From an uncultured Acidimicrobiales bacterium (GTDB lineage Bacteria > Actinomycetota > Acidimicrobiia > Acidimicrobiales > SZUA-35): a stretch of 36,540 nucleotides of DNA. This document shows positions 1-9,091 of this stretch, one piece after another. The notes under the pieces are model-generated. The model did no database searches. It saw only the letters and a list, made by a program, of their open reading frames with translations, and was not told the DNA's origin. Within the stretch, counting starts at the first letter, position 1, and each line of letters opens with the position of its first letter. The stretch spans positions 1 to 36,540 of the forward strand of contig CALIFY010000077.1 of assembly GCA_938021675.1 (NCBI GenBank). Direction: 5' to 3'. The translations under genes were made by a program, and so were the position numbers.

Positions 1-1
1 C

Positions 2-223
2 GCAGGTGCTCCACTTTCATGGGACCCGATGCCGAGTGCTCGGTCGGCGAAGATCATCCGCGAACTTCCCGACTGCCCCGGCTACTCAGCTGATCCTGAA
101 GAGTGGGAGACGATGATGCCGGAGATGGTTAGGGCTATGGAGCGCTTCCATCGAGCCATCGACCCCTACTTACGGGATCTGGACTTCACTGCGGAACAGG
201 TAGTTGTGGGAGTTCCCGACTAG
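2..223 (+). CDS. C-terminal end of an unidentified protein (partial at window edge)
   Basis: The frame is open from the first complete codon of the window to a TAG at 221-223, so this is probably the tail of a gene that begins before the window. An internal ATG at 29 has no convincing ribosome binding site. The 73 visible residues are acidic and helical in character (EEWETMMPEM, then AMERFHRAIDPYLRD) and contain no motif I recognise. A small hairpin followed by T residues lies about 30 bases downstream and could end its transcript. I cannot name a function. It could also be a short standalone ORF or a chance open frame. Confidence 0.4.
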   Translation, partial: AGAPLSWDPMPSARSAKIIRELPDCPGYSADPEEWETMMPEMVRAMERFHRAIDPYLRDLDFTAEQVVVGVPD

Positions 224-252
224 CAACTGGGCTAGCGCCTTGTCAGAGCGAG

Positions 253-285
253 GGGACCGGCGATGCCCGGACCCGCTGTTTTACT
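253..285 (+). terminator. Possible intrinsic terminator after the partial gene
   Basis: GGGACCGG and CCGGACCC flank a six-base loop (261-266), with one A-A mismatch in the stem, and a TTTT run follows at 279-282. The stem is short, so this is a weak candidate. Confidence 0.3.
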
Positions 286-287
286 TG

Positions 288-362
288 TCGGGATGGGGAG
301 ATTTGAACTCCCGACCCCCTGCTCCCAAAGCAGGTGCGCTAGCCAAACTGCGCCACATCCCG
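288..362 (-). tRNA. tRNA-Pro (anticodon UGG)
   Basis: Read on the minus strand, the 7-bp acceptor stem pairs CGGGATG with CATCCCG. The D arm has GCGC-AGTTTGGCTA-GCGC. The anticodon stem CCTGC/GCAGG carries the loop TTTGGGA, which places TGG at positions 34-36. The T arm has the GGAGTTTGAATCTCC form. The discriminator base is A, and no CCA is encoded after it (CAAGT follows). The gene is transcribed away from tig. Confidence 0.95.
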
Positions 363-370
363 GTGCCGGT

Positions 371-399
371 ACTCTACCGCCACCAGGCTTCGGTCGTAA
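371..399 (-). promoter_or_regulatory. Candidate promoter of tRNA-Pro
   Basis: On the minus strand, TTACGA (394-399) and TAGAGT (371-376) are separated by exactly 17 bases. The predicted start would be only about two bases before the mature tRNA 5' end. This is a pattern match only. Confidence 0.4.
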
Positions 400-470
400 C
401 CTAGTTTCCGAACCGCTTCGTGAACCGCCGACCGGCCGATCGGCTTAGCGCGGTGGCCTTCAGCGATCGG

Positions 471-476
471 TACACT
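471..476 (+). promoter_or_regulatory. Candidate -10 element placing the tig transcript start on its GTG
   Basis: TACACT fits the actinobacterial TAnnnT form. Six bases separate it from the GTG at 483, so transcription would begin on the start codon (leaderless). No Shine-Dalgarno sequence is visible upstream of the GTG. Confidence 0.5.
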
Positions 477-482
477 CGGACC

Positions 483-1868
483 GTGAAGTCCAGCGTCGAG
501 GCCCTCGAGGGCAACAAGGTAAAGGTCGTCGTCGAGGTCGAGGAGGCTGAGTTCGAGAAGGATCTCGATGCAGCTTTTTCTCGTCTTGCCGAGGAGGTCC
601 GCCTCCCCGGGTTCCGGCCCGGCAAAGTCCCTCGAAAGGTTCTCGAGGCGCGAATCGGTCAGGGCCACGCCCGCGAAGAGGCGTTTCGAGCATCGCTGCC
701 CAACTACTATTCAGAGGCAGTCCTGGAGCACGAGGTCGACGTCATCGCTCCGCCGGAGATCGACATCACGGCTGGCCAGGAAGATGGCGACGTTGCCTTC
801 GATGCCGTCGTGGAGGTCCGCCCGTCGGTCGAAGTGACCGGCTACGAGGGCCTTGAAGTCGAAATCGAACGCATCGACGTCAACGAAGACGACATCACCG
901 AGGCCGTCGACCGGATGCGCGGTCAGTTCTCCGAGCTTCAACCCGTCGATCGGGCCGCCGAGGCCGGTGATCATGTCACGATCAACATCGCCGCCACCCA
1001 TGCCGGTGAAGAGATCCCCGGCATGACGACCGACGGTTACGACTACGAGGTCGGCAGCGGAGCGACCGGCATCGATGAGTTCGACGAGAACCTGACCGGT
1101 GCGTCCACCGGAGACGAGCTCTCGTTCAGCGCCGAACATCCCGATCCCGATGAGGGTGAGGATGAGTCGATCGAGTTTTCGATAACCGTGACGGACGTCC
1201 AGGAACGGGTCTTGCCCGAACCGACCAATGAATGGGTGTCGGAAAACTCCGAGTTCGACGATCTCGAAGGCCTACAGGCCGACTACCGCTCGAAAATGGA
1301 AGAGTCACGACTCTCTCAAGCTGTCGTGATGCGACGAAACAAGGTGGCCGAGGCGGTGTCCGACCTCGTCGAAGATGACGCCGTACCAGCAGCCATGATC
1401 GACAGCGAGACCGAAAACCGTGTCCAGGACATGGCACTCCGTCTCCAGGCACAAGGCATGAGCTTCGAGCAGTTCCTCCAGTTCAGCGGCCAGAGCCAAG
1501 ACGACTTCATCACCGAGGTCCGAGCCCAAGCCGCAAACTCAGCCAAACTCGATCTCGCGCTGCGATCGATTGCTATCACCGAACGTATTGACGTCACCGA
1601 CGCCGAGTTCAACGATGAGCTAGAGAAGGTTTCGGTCCACCTCGAAAAACCGGTTGAGGAGGTTCGCGCCGAACTCACCGAGCATGGCCAGCTCCCTGCG
1701 GTACGCTCGGATCTGTTGAAGACGAAGACTCTCGACTGGTTAATCGAACGCACTACTGTCATCGACGAGGATGGCAAGACCATCCCTGCCGATGCGCTAC
1801 AACTACCTGACGAACCAACCGACGAAGAAGCGGAGTCGGGCGGCGGCTCCGAAGAGGACTCGAAGTGA
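483..1868 (+). CDS. tig: Trigger factor (ribosome-bound chaperone / peptidyl-prolyl isomerase)
   Basis: This 461-residue protein is the usual length for trigger factor, which docks at the ribosome exit tunnel and shields nascent chains. The N-terminal ribosome-binding domain carries the signature [11 protein letters not shown] near residues 43-53. An FKBP-like isomerase domain follows from about 150 to 245 (AGDHVTINI through ITVTDVQ). The remaining helical C-terminal domain forms the substrate cradle, and the tail is very acidic with GGGSEED. The open frame extends further up, but GTG 483 is chosen because trigger factor begins with this '[10 protein letters not shown]'-type strand and because a -10 element sits at leaderless spacing. 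It overlaps clpP by four bases, so chaperone and protease are co-transcribed. Confidence 0.95.
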   Translation: MKSSVEALEGNKVKVVVEVEEAEFEKDLDAAFSRLAEEVRLPGFRPGKVPRKVLEARIGQGHAREEAFRASLPNYYSEAVLEHEVDVIAPPEIDITAGQEDGDVAFDAVVEVRPSVEVTGYEGLEVEIERIDVNEDDITEAVDRMRGQFSELQPVDRAAEAGDHVTINIAATHAGEEIPGMTTDGYDYEVGSGATGIDEFDENLTGASTGDELSFSAEHPDPDEGEDESIEFSITVTDVQERVLPEPTNEWVSENSEFDDLEGLQADYRSKMEESRLSQAVVMRRNKVAEAVSDLVEDDAVPAAMIDSETENRVQDMALRLQAQGMSFEQFLQFSGQSQDDFITEVRAQAANSAKLDLALRSIAITERIDVTDAEFNDELEKVSVHLEKPVEEVRAELTEHGQLPAVRSDLLKTKTLDWLIERTTVIDEDGKTIPADALQLPDEPTDEEAESGGGSEEDSK

Positions 1869-2515
1869 CCCACCATCACCTGCCGGTCAGCAGCTACACG
1901 ATTCCAACTATCTACGAGGACACACCTCGTGGAGTGGTCGGTCGTGACCTGTTCTCAAGTCTGCTGAAGGACAACATTCTGTTCCTCGGCACACCGATCA
2001 ATGATGACGTAGCCAACCTGGTCTGCGCAAAGTTGCTCCACCTTGAGTCAGAGAATCCCGACCGGGACATCAGCCTCTACATCAACTCGCCGGGCGGTGA
2101 CGTCAACGCCATGTTCGCCATCTACGACACGATGACGTACATCAAGCCCGACGTGGCCACCATCTGCTTTGGACAGTCAGCGTCGGCTGCCGCCATTCTG
2201 TTGGCCGCAGGAGCACCCGGTAAGCGCCTCGCCCTGCCGAATGCCCGAATTCTTCTTCACCAGCCATACACGGGCGCCCAAGGCCAGGTGTCCGACCTGG
2301 AGATTGCCGCCAACGAGATCGAACGCCTCAAGACTGCGCTTGAGGAGGTTCTGGCTCGTCACAGCGGCCAGTCGATCGAGAAGATCGCCACCGATACAGA
2401 TCGAGATTTCGTGATGACTGCGCGTGAGGCCAAAGAATACGGCATCATTGATGAGGTGATCGCAGAGCGGGACGCCGTGGATTCGAGCGGGGCCATCCGG
2501 GCCGTCGACTCGTAG
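1865..2515 (+). CDS. clpP: ATP-dependent Clp protease proteolytic subunit (ClpP2-like)
   Basis: This is the serine peptidase subunit of the barrel-shaped Clp protease. It is 216 residues long. The catalytic triad is readable: Ser107 in GQSASAAA, His132 in LLHQP and Asp181 in [10 protein letters not shown]. The oxyanion region INSPGGDV lies at 73-80. The GTG start overlaps the tig stop codon (GTGA), so the pair is translationally coupled. The body ([27 protein letters not shown]) most resembles actinobacterial ClpP2. Many Actinobacteria carry clpP1 and clpP2 in tandem here, but only one copy is present. ClpX, its unfoldase partner, follows 44 bases downstream. Confidence 0.95.
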   Translation: MTHHHLPVSSYTIPTIYEDTPRGVVGRDLFSSLLKDNILFLGTPINDDVANLVCAKLLHLESENPDRDISLYINSPGGDVNAMFAIYDTMTYIKPDVATICFGQSASAAAILLAAGAPGKRLALPNARILLHQPYTGAQGQVSDLEIAANEIERLKTALEEVLARHSGQSIEKIATDTDRDFVMTAREAKEYGIIDEVIAERDAVDSSGAIRAVDS

Positions 2516-2559
2516 GTGAGCCGCATTCAGACCGCCGCCGAGCGATAGGGGACTCAAGC

Positions 2560-3825
<1,266 letters not shown>

Positions 3826-3879
3826 TCGTCACGCCGGCGCTCAGGTTCTGACACCCACAAAAGCTGGACGAATCGAATC

Positions 3880-5277
3880 GTGGAGTACCGAAGCGCGCTT
3901 GCCTACCTAGAGCGCCACACCAACCTTGAAGGTAACCGGAGCGGGCGTTTCTCGTCCCCCATGCCGACCGCAGGCCTGACCGGCGGGCTGAGCCTTGAGC
4001 CGATGAACGAGCTGTTGTCGGCCCTCGGTGACCCACACCGGGCATTCCGGTCGATACACCTCACCGGCACGAACGGTAAAGGTTCCACGGCACGAATGAT
4101 TGCTGCCGTGCTTCAGGCCATGGAGTTGTCCGTCGGTCTGTACACCAGCCCGAACCTCGACAAGGTCAACGAACGGCTCCGGTGGGACGGCAAGGACATC
4201 ACCGACGAGGATTTTGCCAGGGTGATCGGCCTGTTGGCCTCCGTCGAACCGCTGCTCAACCGTCCGCCGAGCAGATTCGAGCTGCTCACGGCGGCGGCAT
4301 TCGTATGGTTTGCCGAACAAGGAGTCGAAGTAGCCGTTATCGAAGTCGGTCTCCTCGGTCGGTTCGACGCCACCAACGTTGTAGATGCAGACGTCGCTGT
4401 CATCACCAACATCGGGAAAGATCACACCGCGGGTGAAGACGGATGGGCGGCCGAAGTAGCGGGAGAAAAAGCGGGAATCATCTCAGCCGGCAGCCACGTA
4501 ATTCTCGGGGCGCCCATGGGCGACCTGCGCCCGATCTTCGAATCGGAAATGGTTGCCGCCGCCGCATCGACCGATCAGAACAACGGCGAAGTCGACCACA
4601 ACGCCAGAACACCCACGATATGGGAAGCCGGAGCCGACTTCGAAGTCGAGTCGAACCAGCTGGCGTTCGGTGGCCGGGTCATCGACGTACGCACCCCGGA
4701 GAGCAATTACGAACAACTGTTTCTTCCAGTGCACGGCAGTCACCAAGGCGAAAATGCCGCGACGGCACTTGCCAGCCTCGAAGCGTTCTTTGGTCGACCC
4801 GTTCCCGAGGAACTCGTCGGTGCCGCCTGGGAAGGGCTCGAACTGCCCGGTCGTTTCGAGCTCGTCGGCCGCGAGCCGGCGGTCGTGCTCGACGGGGCCC
4901 ACAACCCCGACGGGGCCGAAGCGGCCTACCGCACTCTCACCGAGGAGTTCGCTCGCCTCGGCTCGTGGGTATTGGTCGTCGGAATGCTGAAAGGCAAAGA
5001 CCCGACCGAGATGCTCAAGGCTCTTGGCGCCGAAGACTTCGACGCCGTTATCTGTACCGCACCAGACTGGTCCCGGGCCGTGCCAGCCGACGAAATAGCC
5101 GCTGCCGCCGACGCGCTTGGGATTTCGGCCGAAGTTGTGCCCACCCCGGCCGAGGCCCTACAACGAGCCCGGGCCGTCACCGCCGCCGACGACCTCATCC
5201 TCGTGGCCGGCAGCCTCTATGTGGTTGGCGAAGCCCGTTCGGCCATCTTGGCCGAGGCCGAGGCTGCCGCCGGCTAA
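3880..5277 (+). CDS. folC: Bifunctional folylpolyglutamate synthase / dihydrofolate synthase
   Basis: FolC is a Mur-ligase-family enzyme that adds glutamate to dihydropteroate and to folates. The P-loop LTGTNGKGST lies at residues 61-70. The second conserved block GRFDATNV...ITNIGKDHT follows, then GEKAGII with the lysine that is carbamylated in this family. The C-terminal ligase domain has LDGAHNPDGAEA and ends after 465 residues, a normal length. The start is GTG at 3880; an upstream GCTGGA is a weak ribosome binding site. In many Actinobacteria valS precedes folC, but here clpX is directly upstream. The gene converges on the TadG-like gene with only seven bases between the stop codons. Confidence 0.95.
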   Translation: MEYRSALAYLERHTNLEGNRSGRFSSPMPTAGLTGGLSLEPMNELLSALGDPHRAFRSIHLTGTNGKGSTARMIAAVLQAMELSVGLYTSPNLDKVNERLRWDGKDITDEDFARVIGLLASVEPLLNRPPSRFELLTAAAFVWFAEQGVEVAVIEVGLLGRFDATNVVDADVAVITNIGKDHTAGEDGWAAEVAGEKAGIISAGSHVILGAPMGDLRPIFESEMVAAAASTDQNNGEVDHNARTPTIWEAGADFEVESNQLAFGGRVIDVRTPESNYEQLFLPVHGSHQGENAATALASLEAFFGRPVPEELVGAAWEGLELPGRFELVGREPAVVLDGAHNPDGAEAAYRTLTEEFARLGSWVLVVGMLKGKDPTEMLKALGAEDFDAVICTAPDWSRAVPADEIAAAADALGISAEVVPTPAEALQRARAVTAADDLILVAGSLYVVGEARSAILAEAEAAAG

Positions 5278-5284
5278 CCTCTCG

Positions 5285-6967
5285 CTATTCGACCAACCGG
5301 ACCGGGTCACCGAGCAGCTGAATGGCCCAACCGGAGCGGTCGCTTGGAGCGGCGAGCGTGTTGTAGCGAATCTTCCACCAACAGTCAGCCCCACAGGTGT
5401 AGCCGGGAGGAATATCGACCGCCATCTGGACCATGTGGTCGTTAAACCCATCACGGTCCGAGGTGTCGAGGCACGGGTTGCCACCGAGACCCTGCCAATC
5501 GCAGGTGTCGGTGTGTCCTGCCCAGGGAGTCTCCAAGTAGTCCATCGTTGCCGGGGCTGCGGCCATTTGCCCCAGCGAATCGTCGACGTAGCGCCACGAG
5601 AACGGCATCGCATCACCGTTCGAGTCCTCGATCTGGATGTTGTCGATGTTCTCGGCGGCGTCGAAGAAGGTCACGATCATCTGCTCGCCAGCGTGGTCTT
5701 CGTCGATTTCAGCCAGGAAGAACGCGTCCTGTGCTGATGGGATCTCCCGGTAGAGCGGTAGCCACTCCAAGGCGTAGACCTGGGGGCAGGTCGGGTTCGT
5801 GACTGAGAATGCGCACAGGCCCGTCGTGCCCGATGGCGTCGTACGGAGAGCGAAACGGTTGAGGCCAGACTCCTGCCAAAAGGAGTCGGCGGGATCGAGG
5901 TCGACCAGCGTCGGGTTCCGAGTACGAATCTTGACGTAATAGAACCCACCATTGACCCCTGGATTGGCCAACCCGGTTGCGAGGTTGGTCCAACCGCATT
6001 GGTTGCGGCCGGGCAGGATATGAGCGAACGGGGCATTGTTGGTCACGAAGGATCGGTGTGCGCTTGTGGTACTCGGACCGAAGATCTCGATGTCGAGTCT
6101 CGGTGGGATGCGGTTGTAACTTTGGTGTCGGTCACCGGTACTCGGCGTTACGCCGCCACAGTTGGTGCCAGGTTCGAAGATGCCGATGTCGACCGGACCC
6201 GACCCTGGCTGCACTTCCACAACGAACACGTAGGCATCGTCGTCAAAGTTGACGTTGGCAATCGACGTGGCATTCACCGCACCGTTTCCTGGACCACAGG
6301 TGCGATGCCAACCCTCGTTGAATGGCGCACCGAAGTCTGGTCCGTCATGGAACCCGGTGAGGAACTGGTCGCCCTGCTCCTTGTCCTGACAATACGCCGT
6401 GTTGGCCAGCCACATCTGGTCGCTGGGCAGACCTAGACCGGTCAGGTCGCCGGTCCCCAAGCCTGAGCTGGGGTTCCCGAGATAGACGGGTTGAATGTAC
6501 TCCGAGATGCTGTACCGCTCGATCTCGACCGAGTCGAGGACTAGACGGCCGAAGAACACGCCAGCTTCGTTCTTGATCTCGACCTCAAGGCTCTCGCTGT
6601 TCGGGTTGCTGACCCTGATCTGGGGGAGAGGACCGGAGTCGAAATCTGAATTGTCACCCGGAGTTGCGTCGGTATAGCCGTTTTTGGCGGCCACGTCGCG
6701 AGCCGCTATCTCAGCTGCCGAGAAGTCCGGGAGATAGACGACGCCGGCCAGCGCCGCCGCATCGGCCGCTCGTTGGGTCTTCTGCCCATCGAGATACCAC
6801 GAGCCGATATCGGTAGCGAAAGCGGCGAAGATCATCAACGGAACGAGCAGCAGCGCCGTCTGGGCGATCACGAACCCGGCTTGTCGCCGGTGGCGATCGG
6901 TGCCAGAGTCGTCCGGGTCGAGCGCGGCGCGGTCGTCGGTAGAGGAATGGTTTTGGGGCTCAGTCAT
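5285..6967 (-). CDS. TadG-like pilus assembly / surface protein
   Basis: The protein has a charged cytoplasmic N-terminus of about 31 residues, one membrane helix (about 33-58, VIAQTALLLVPLMIF) and a long outer domain. The block QRAADAAALAGV straight after the helix is the TadG signature. The roughly 500-residue outer part is rich in Gly, Asp and aromatic residues and holds over a dozen cysteines in pairs (for example TCGADCWW near the end), which suggests a disulfide-stabilised extracellular domain. TadG-family proteins are minor components of Flp/Tad pili. It is the last gene of a four-gene minus-strand module and has GAGGCGG before the ATG. Unlike its neighbours, the residue five after the glycine of the processing-like site is Gln, not Glu. 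The exact role of the outer domain is unknown. Confidence 0.75.
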   Translation of the reverse strand: MTEPQNHSSTDDRAALDPDDSGTDRHRRQAGFVIAQTALLLVPLMIFAAFATDIGSWYLDGQKTQRAADAAALAGVVYLPDFSAAEIAARDVAAKNGYTDATPGDNSDFDSGPLPQIRVSNPNSESLEVEIKNEAGVFFGRLVLDSVEIERYSISEYIQPVYLGNPSSGLGTGDLTGLGLPSDQMWLANTAYCQDKEQGDQFLTGFHDGPDFGAPFNEGWHRTCGPGNGAVNATSIANVNFDDDAYVFVVEVQPGSGPVDIGIFEPGTNCGGVTPSTGDRHQSYNRIPPRLDIEIFGPSTTSAHRSFVTNNAPFAHILPGRNQCGWTNLATGLANPGVNGGFYYVKIRTRNPTLVDLDPADSFWQESGLNRFALRTTPSGTTGLCAFSVTNPTCPQVYALEWLPLYREIPSAQDAFFLAEIDEDHAGEQMIVTFFDAAENIDNIQIEDSNGDAMPFSWRYVDDSLGQMAAAPATMDYLETPWAGHTDTCDWQGLGGNPCLDTSDRDGFNDHMVQMAVDIPPGYTCGADCWWKIRYNTLAAPSDRSGWAIQLLGDPVRLVE

Positions 6968-6980
6968 CGTTCCGCCTCGT

Positions 6981-7559
6981 TCAGTCGCCGGCGTTCGGTT
7001 CGATCCGCATCACGGCGGTGTCGACCATCGAAATATCTGTGTTGCCGAGAAAGCCGGTCACGAGCGGACGGGATACCTCGACACGCACGCCGACGTGATC
7101 AGAAGAGTTCAAATCGTTCAAGCGAGTCGCCGGCGGCCACGCCCCATCGACCCAAGTCCCGTAGGTGCCAAAGTAGGTGGCGTCGTACACGCTGCACTGG
7201 CCAGGTATCCCCGGAGGCGCCGCCGTCTCACATGCCGGAGGAATGGCGCCGTCCGGAGCGTTGGCCTTGTAGATCACTATGCGGTCGACGGCACCATCGA
7301 GATCTCCGACTGCGGCCTCGATCGATTGGACCGTGAACGAGTCGGTGCTGGTGTTGATCCCAAGCTGGGTCGACACCCGGGCGCCGCTTCGTGCCGCTTG
7401 GGTCACGAGTTGACTGTCACTCCAGGCCGTCCCCATCTCATAGGTGCCGAACCCCAAGGTCAATATCAAGCTGGCGACGATGGCGAACTCGACGAGGGCT
7501 GCGCCGCGCTCATCCGATCGATCGTCCGGTCGTAGTTTTTGGTGGCGACGTAGCATCAC
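6981..7559 (-). CDS. TadE-like pseudopilin
   Basis: This 192-residue protein has a short basic N-terminus, then RGAALVEFAIVASLILTLGF. That is the classic TadE processing site (Gly followed by xxxxE) joined to a hydrophobic helix. The outer part is about 140 residues and has one cysteine pair (CETAAPPGIPGQC). TadE proteins are minor pseudopilins cut by a prepilin peptidase and needed for Flp pilus assembly. The start is GTG 7559, or ATG three bases inside it, two bases after the upstream TGA, so coupling is likely. It lies between a second TadE-like gene and the TadG-like gene. Confidence 0.8.
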   Translation of the reverse strand: MMLRRHQKLRPDDRSDERGAALVEFAIVASLILTLGFGTYEMGTAWSDSQLVTQAARSGARVSTQLGINTSTDSFTVQSIEAAVGDLDGAVDRIVIYKANAPDGAIPPACETAAPPGIPGQCSVYDATYFGTYGTWVDGAWPPATRLNDLNSSDHVGVRVEVSRPLVTGFLGNTDISMVDTAVMRIEPNAGD

Positions 7560-7561
7560 GC

Positions 7562-8164
7562 TCAGTCTTCTTCCGGTTCCAGGCTCAAGATCGTGGTCTC
7601 CCCAAGCTGGTTTCCGCCGGGGATGAGGTTTGTCACGAAGTCGTGACGGGTCTCGACGTGGACGCCGACGAAGTCGGTCCCGCCTGAGAGAGTGGTGTCT
7701 CTAGTGGTCGGGCACCAGTTGCTGTCGAGGGTGCCGCACCGGAAGTTGCCGGTGTCGAAACCGCCGGCGTTGTCCAGCTCGGCAAAGAAGTCGGCGGCGG
7801 TGTAGTGATTGCACAACCCAGGCTGGGAGGCGCTGCGGCACGCTCCGGGAACGGAATCCCCCGGACCGGTCGCGTTGAACACCACGACGTACTCCAGGCG
7901 TTGTAGGCCCACCGCCTCCAGTCCATGTTCGACCGTGCGCAGAATGAAGTAGTCGGCGTCCGCCGCGTTTCCTCGAGTACTCGCGGCCCGCGCCCCTTCT
8001 CGGGACGCGTTATCCGTGGTGAGCGCATCTCGAAACAGCAAGCCCATCTCGAACACAAAGAAGACGAGCAGGAAAAATACCGGGGTGATTATCGCCGCCT
8101 CGACAAGCGCAGCGCCCCGTTCCCGTTCACGTCGTTGGCCTTCCCCATGCGTTGGGCGGTTCAT
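7562..8164 (-). CDS. TadE-like pseudopilin, second copy
   Basis: The architecture matches the next gene: a basic start (RRERERG), a Gly-AALVE processing site, one hydrophobic helix (FFLLVFFVFEMGLLF) and an outer domain that includes CRSASQPGLC. It is about 200 residues long. ATG 8164 is chosen because it overlaps the pilin stop (ATGA); a GTG nine bases upstream is also possible. The overlap indicates one transcript for the module. Sequence outside the N-terminal helix is only loosely similar to the other TadE copy, so the two probably have separate roles in one pilus-like structure. Confidence 0.78.
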   Translation of the reverse strand: MNRPTHGEGQRRERERGAALVEAAIITPVFFLLVFFVFEMGLLFRDALTTDNASREGARAASTRGNAADADYFILRTVEHGLEAVGLQRLEYVVVFNATGPGDSVPGACRSASQPGLCNHYTAADFFAELDNAGGFDTGNFRCGTLDSNWCPTTRDTTLSGGTDFVGVHVETRHDFVTNLIPGGNQLGETTILSLEPEED

Positions 8165-8382
8165 GGCAGCCACGCCGGCGGATCGGGCAGATCGGGATCC
8201 ATGTTGGCGATACGCTCCCGCGGTTCGCCGATGTCGTCACTGGTTTGGCTCAGATACGACCCCGAGGTGTCGGTCAGCTGATCGATTGCCAGTAGTGAGA
8301 CGACCACGACAAGAGCCATGAGGAGGGAGTACTCCACTAGGGTCGCTCCTCGCTGGCCTCGTCGGTCGTTCACGTGCTGCAT
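8161..8382 (-). CDS. Flp-family type IVb pilin
   Basis: This small protein (73 residues from ATG 8382) has the Flp signature: Gly followed by ATLVEY, then a hydrophobic stretch SLLMALVVVVSLLAIDQL. Prepilin peptidase would cut after that glycine, and Glu at position +5 and Tyr at +6 are the expected Flp residues. The mature tail is short and acidic/proline-rich (DPDLPDPPAW). The frame also has an ATG at 8448, but the shorter start gives a leader of normal length. It is the first gene of the minus-strand module, divergent from ndk across about 250 bases in which I could not find a confident promoter. No TadA ATPase, TadB/C or prepilin peptidase gene lies nearby. Confidence 0.78.
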   Translation of the reverse strand: MQHVNDRRGQRGATLVEYSLLMALVVVVSLLAIDQLTDTSGSYLSQTSDDIGEPRERIANMDPDLPDPPAWLP

Positions 8383-8632
8383 ATGGTGTTTGATCGGTCG
8401 CCAGCCCACCGGACTTGATGCGGTGGTGTAATCATCCCAAACCGGCATGTGCCGTAAGGCGCAGTCCGTTCGCTAGCAATGATCGCAATTCGGCTTGTTC
8501 TGGCCGTACCGTCCGGTCGGTCGAGCGGTACCCTCACCTGCCGGAGCACCTGCAATCATCGTGCCGAGTTGGGCACATACGTACGAACGTCGTATCGGTC
8601 GCAGGTACCGTCGACTGAACAGGAGAATGGCC

Positions 8633-9040
8633 GTGAGCCGTACATTCATCATCTGCAAGCCCGATGCCGTCGAGCGGGGATATGTCGGTGAGATCATCGG
8701 GCGCCTTGAGCGAAAGGGCCTCACGATGGTTGCCGCTGAACTGCGCCAACTCGATGCCGACGTCCTCTCGCAGCACTACGCCGAGCATCAGGGCAAGCCG
8801 TTCTACGATGATCTGGTGGCGTTCATGAGCCGTAGCCCGGCCTTTGTCGCCGTGTTTGAAGGTCCGGCTGAGACGTACTCCATCGTGCGGACAATGATGG
8901 GACCGACGAATCCTGCCGAGGCTCCTCCCGGCACTATCCGCGGAGATTTCGGTACCGAAATGACCGAAAATCTGGTTCACGGCTCCGATTCCGACGAGTC
9001 GGCAGCCCGCGAAATTGGGATATTCTTCCCCGGCCTCTAA
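8633..9040 (+). CDS. ndk: Nucleoside diphosphate kinase
   Basis: Ndk balances nucleoside triphosphate pools by passing phosphate through a histidine. The 135-residue product has Lys9 in the FIICKPDAVERG block and active-site His116 in NLVHGSDS, and ends with EIGIFF as usual. The open frame extends far upstream, but GTG 8633 is chosen because AGGAG lies seven bases before it and the family starts at this strand. An ATG six bases earlier sits too close to the AGGAG. In other Actinobacteria ndk lies soon after folC. Here a pilin module on the opposite strand separates them. Confidence 0.96.
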   Translation: MSRTFIICKPDAVERGYVGEIIGRLERKGLTMVAAELRQLDADVLSQHYAEHQGKPFYDDLVAFMSRSPAFVAVFEGPAETYSIVRTMMGPTNPAEAPPGTIRGDFGTEMTENLVHGSDSDESAAREIGIFFPGL

Positions 9041-9081
9041 CGCCGCAAGGCCGGATGCGTACCGGTTGGGGCCGATGACGA

Positions 9082-9087
9082 TAGGGT
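9082..9087 (+). promoter_or_regulatory. Candidate -10 element for the radical SAM gene
   Basis: TAGGGT lies four bases before GTG 9092 and ten before the in-frame ATG 9098, consistent with a transcript having little or no leader. There is no clear ribosome binding site. Confidence 0.35.
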
Positions 9088-9091
9088 TGAC

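Noticed and set aside
4443-5321. 292-codon plus-strand frame inside folC
   Set aside because: It is an Arg-rich shifted frame of folC, which is well supported.
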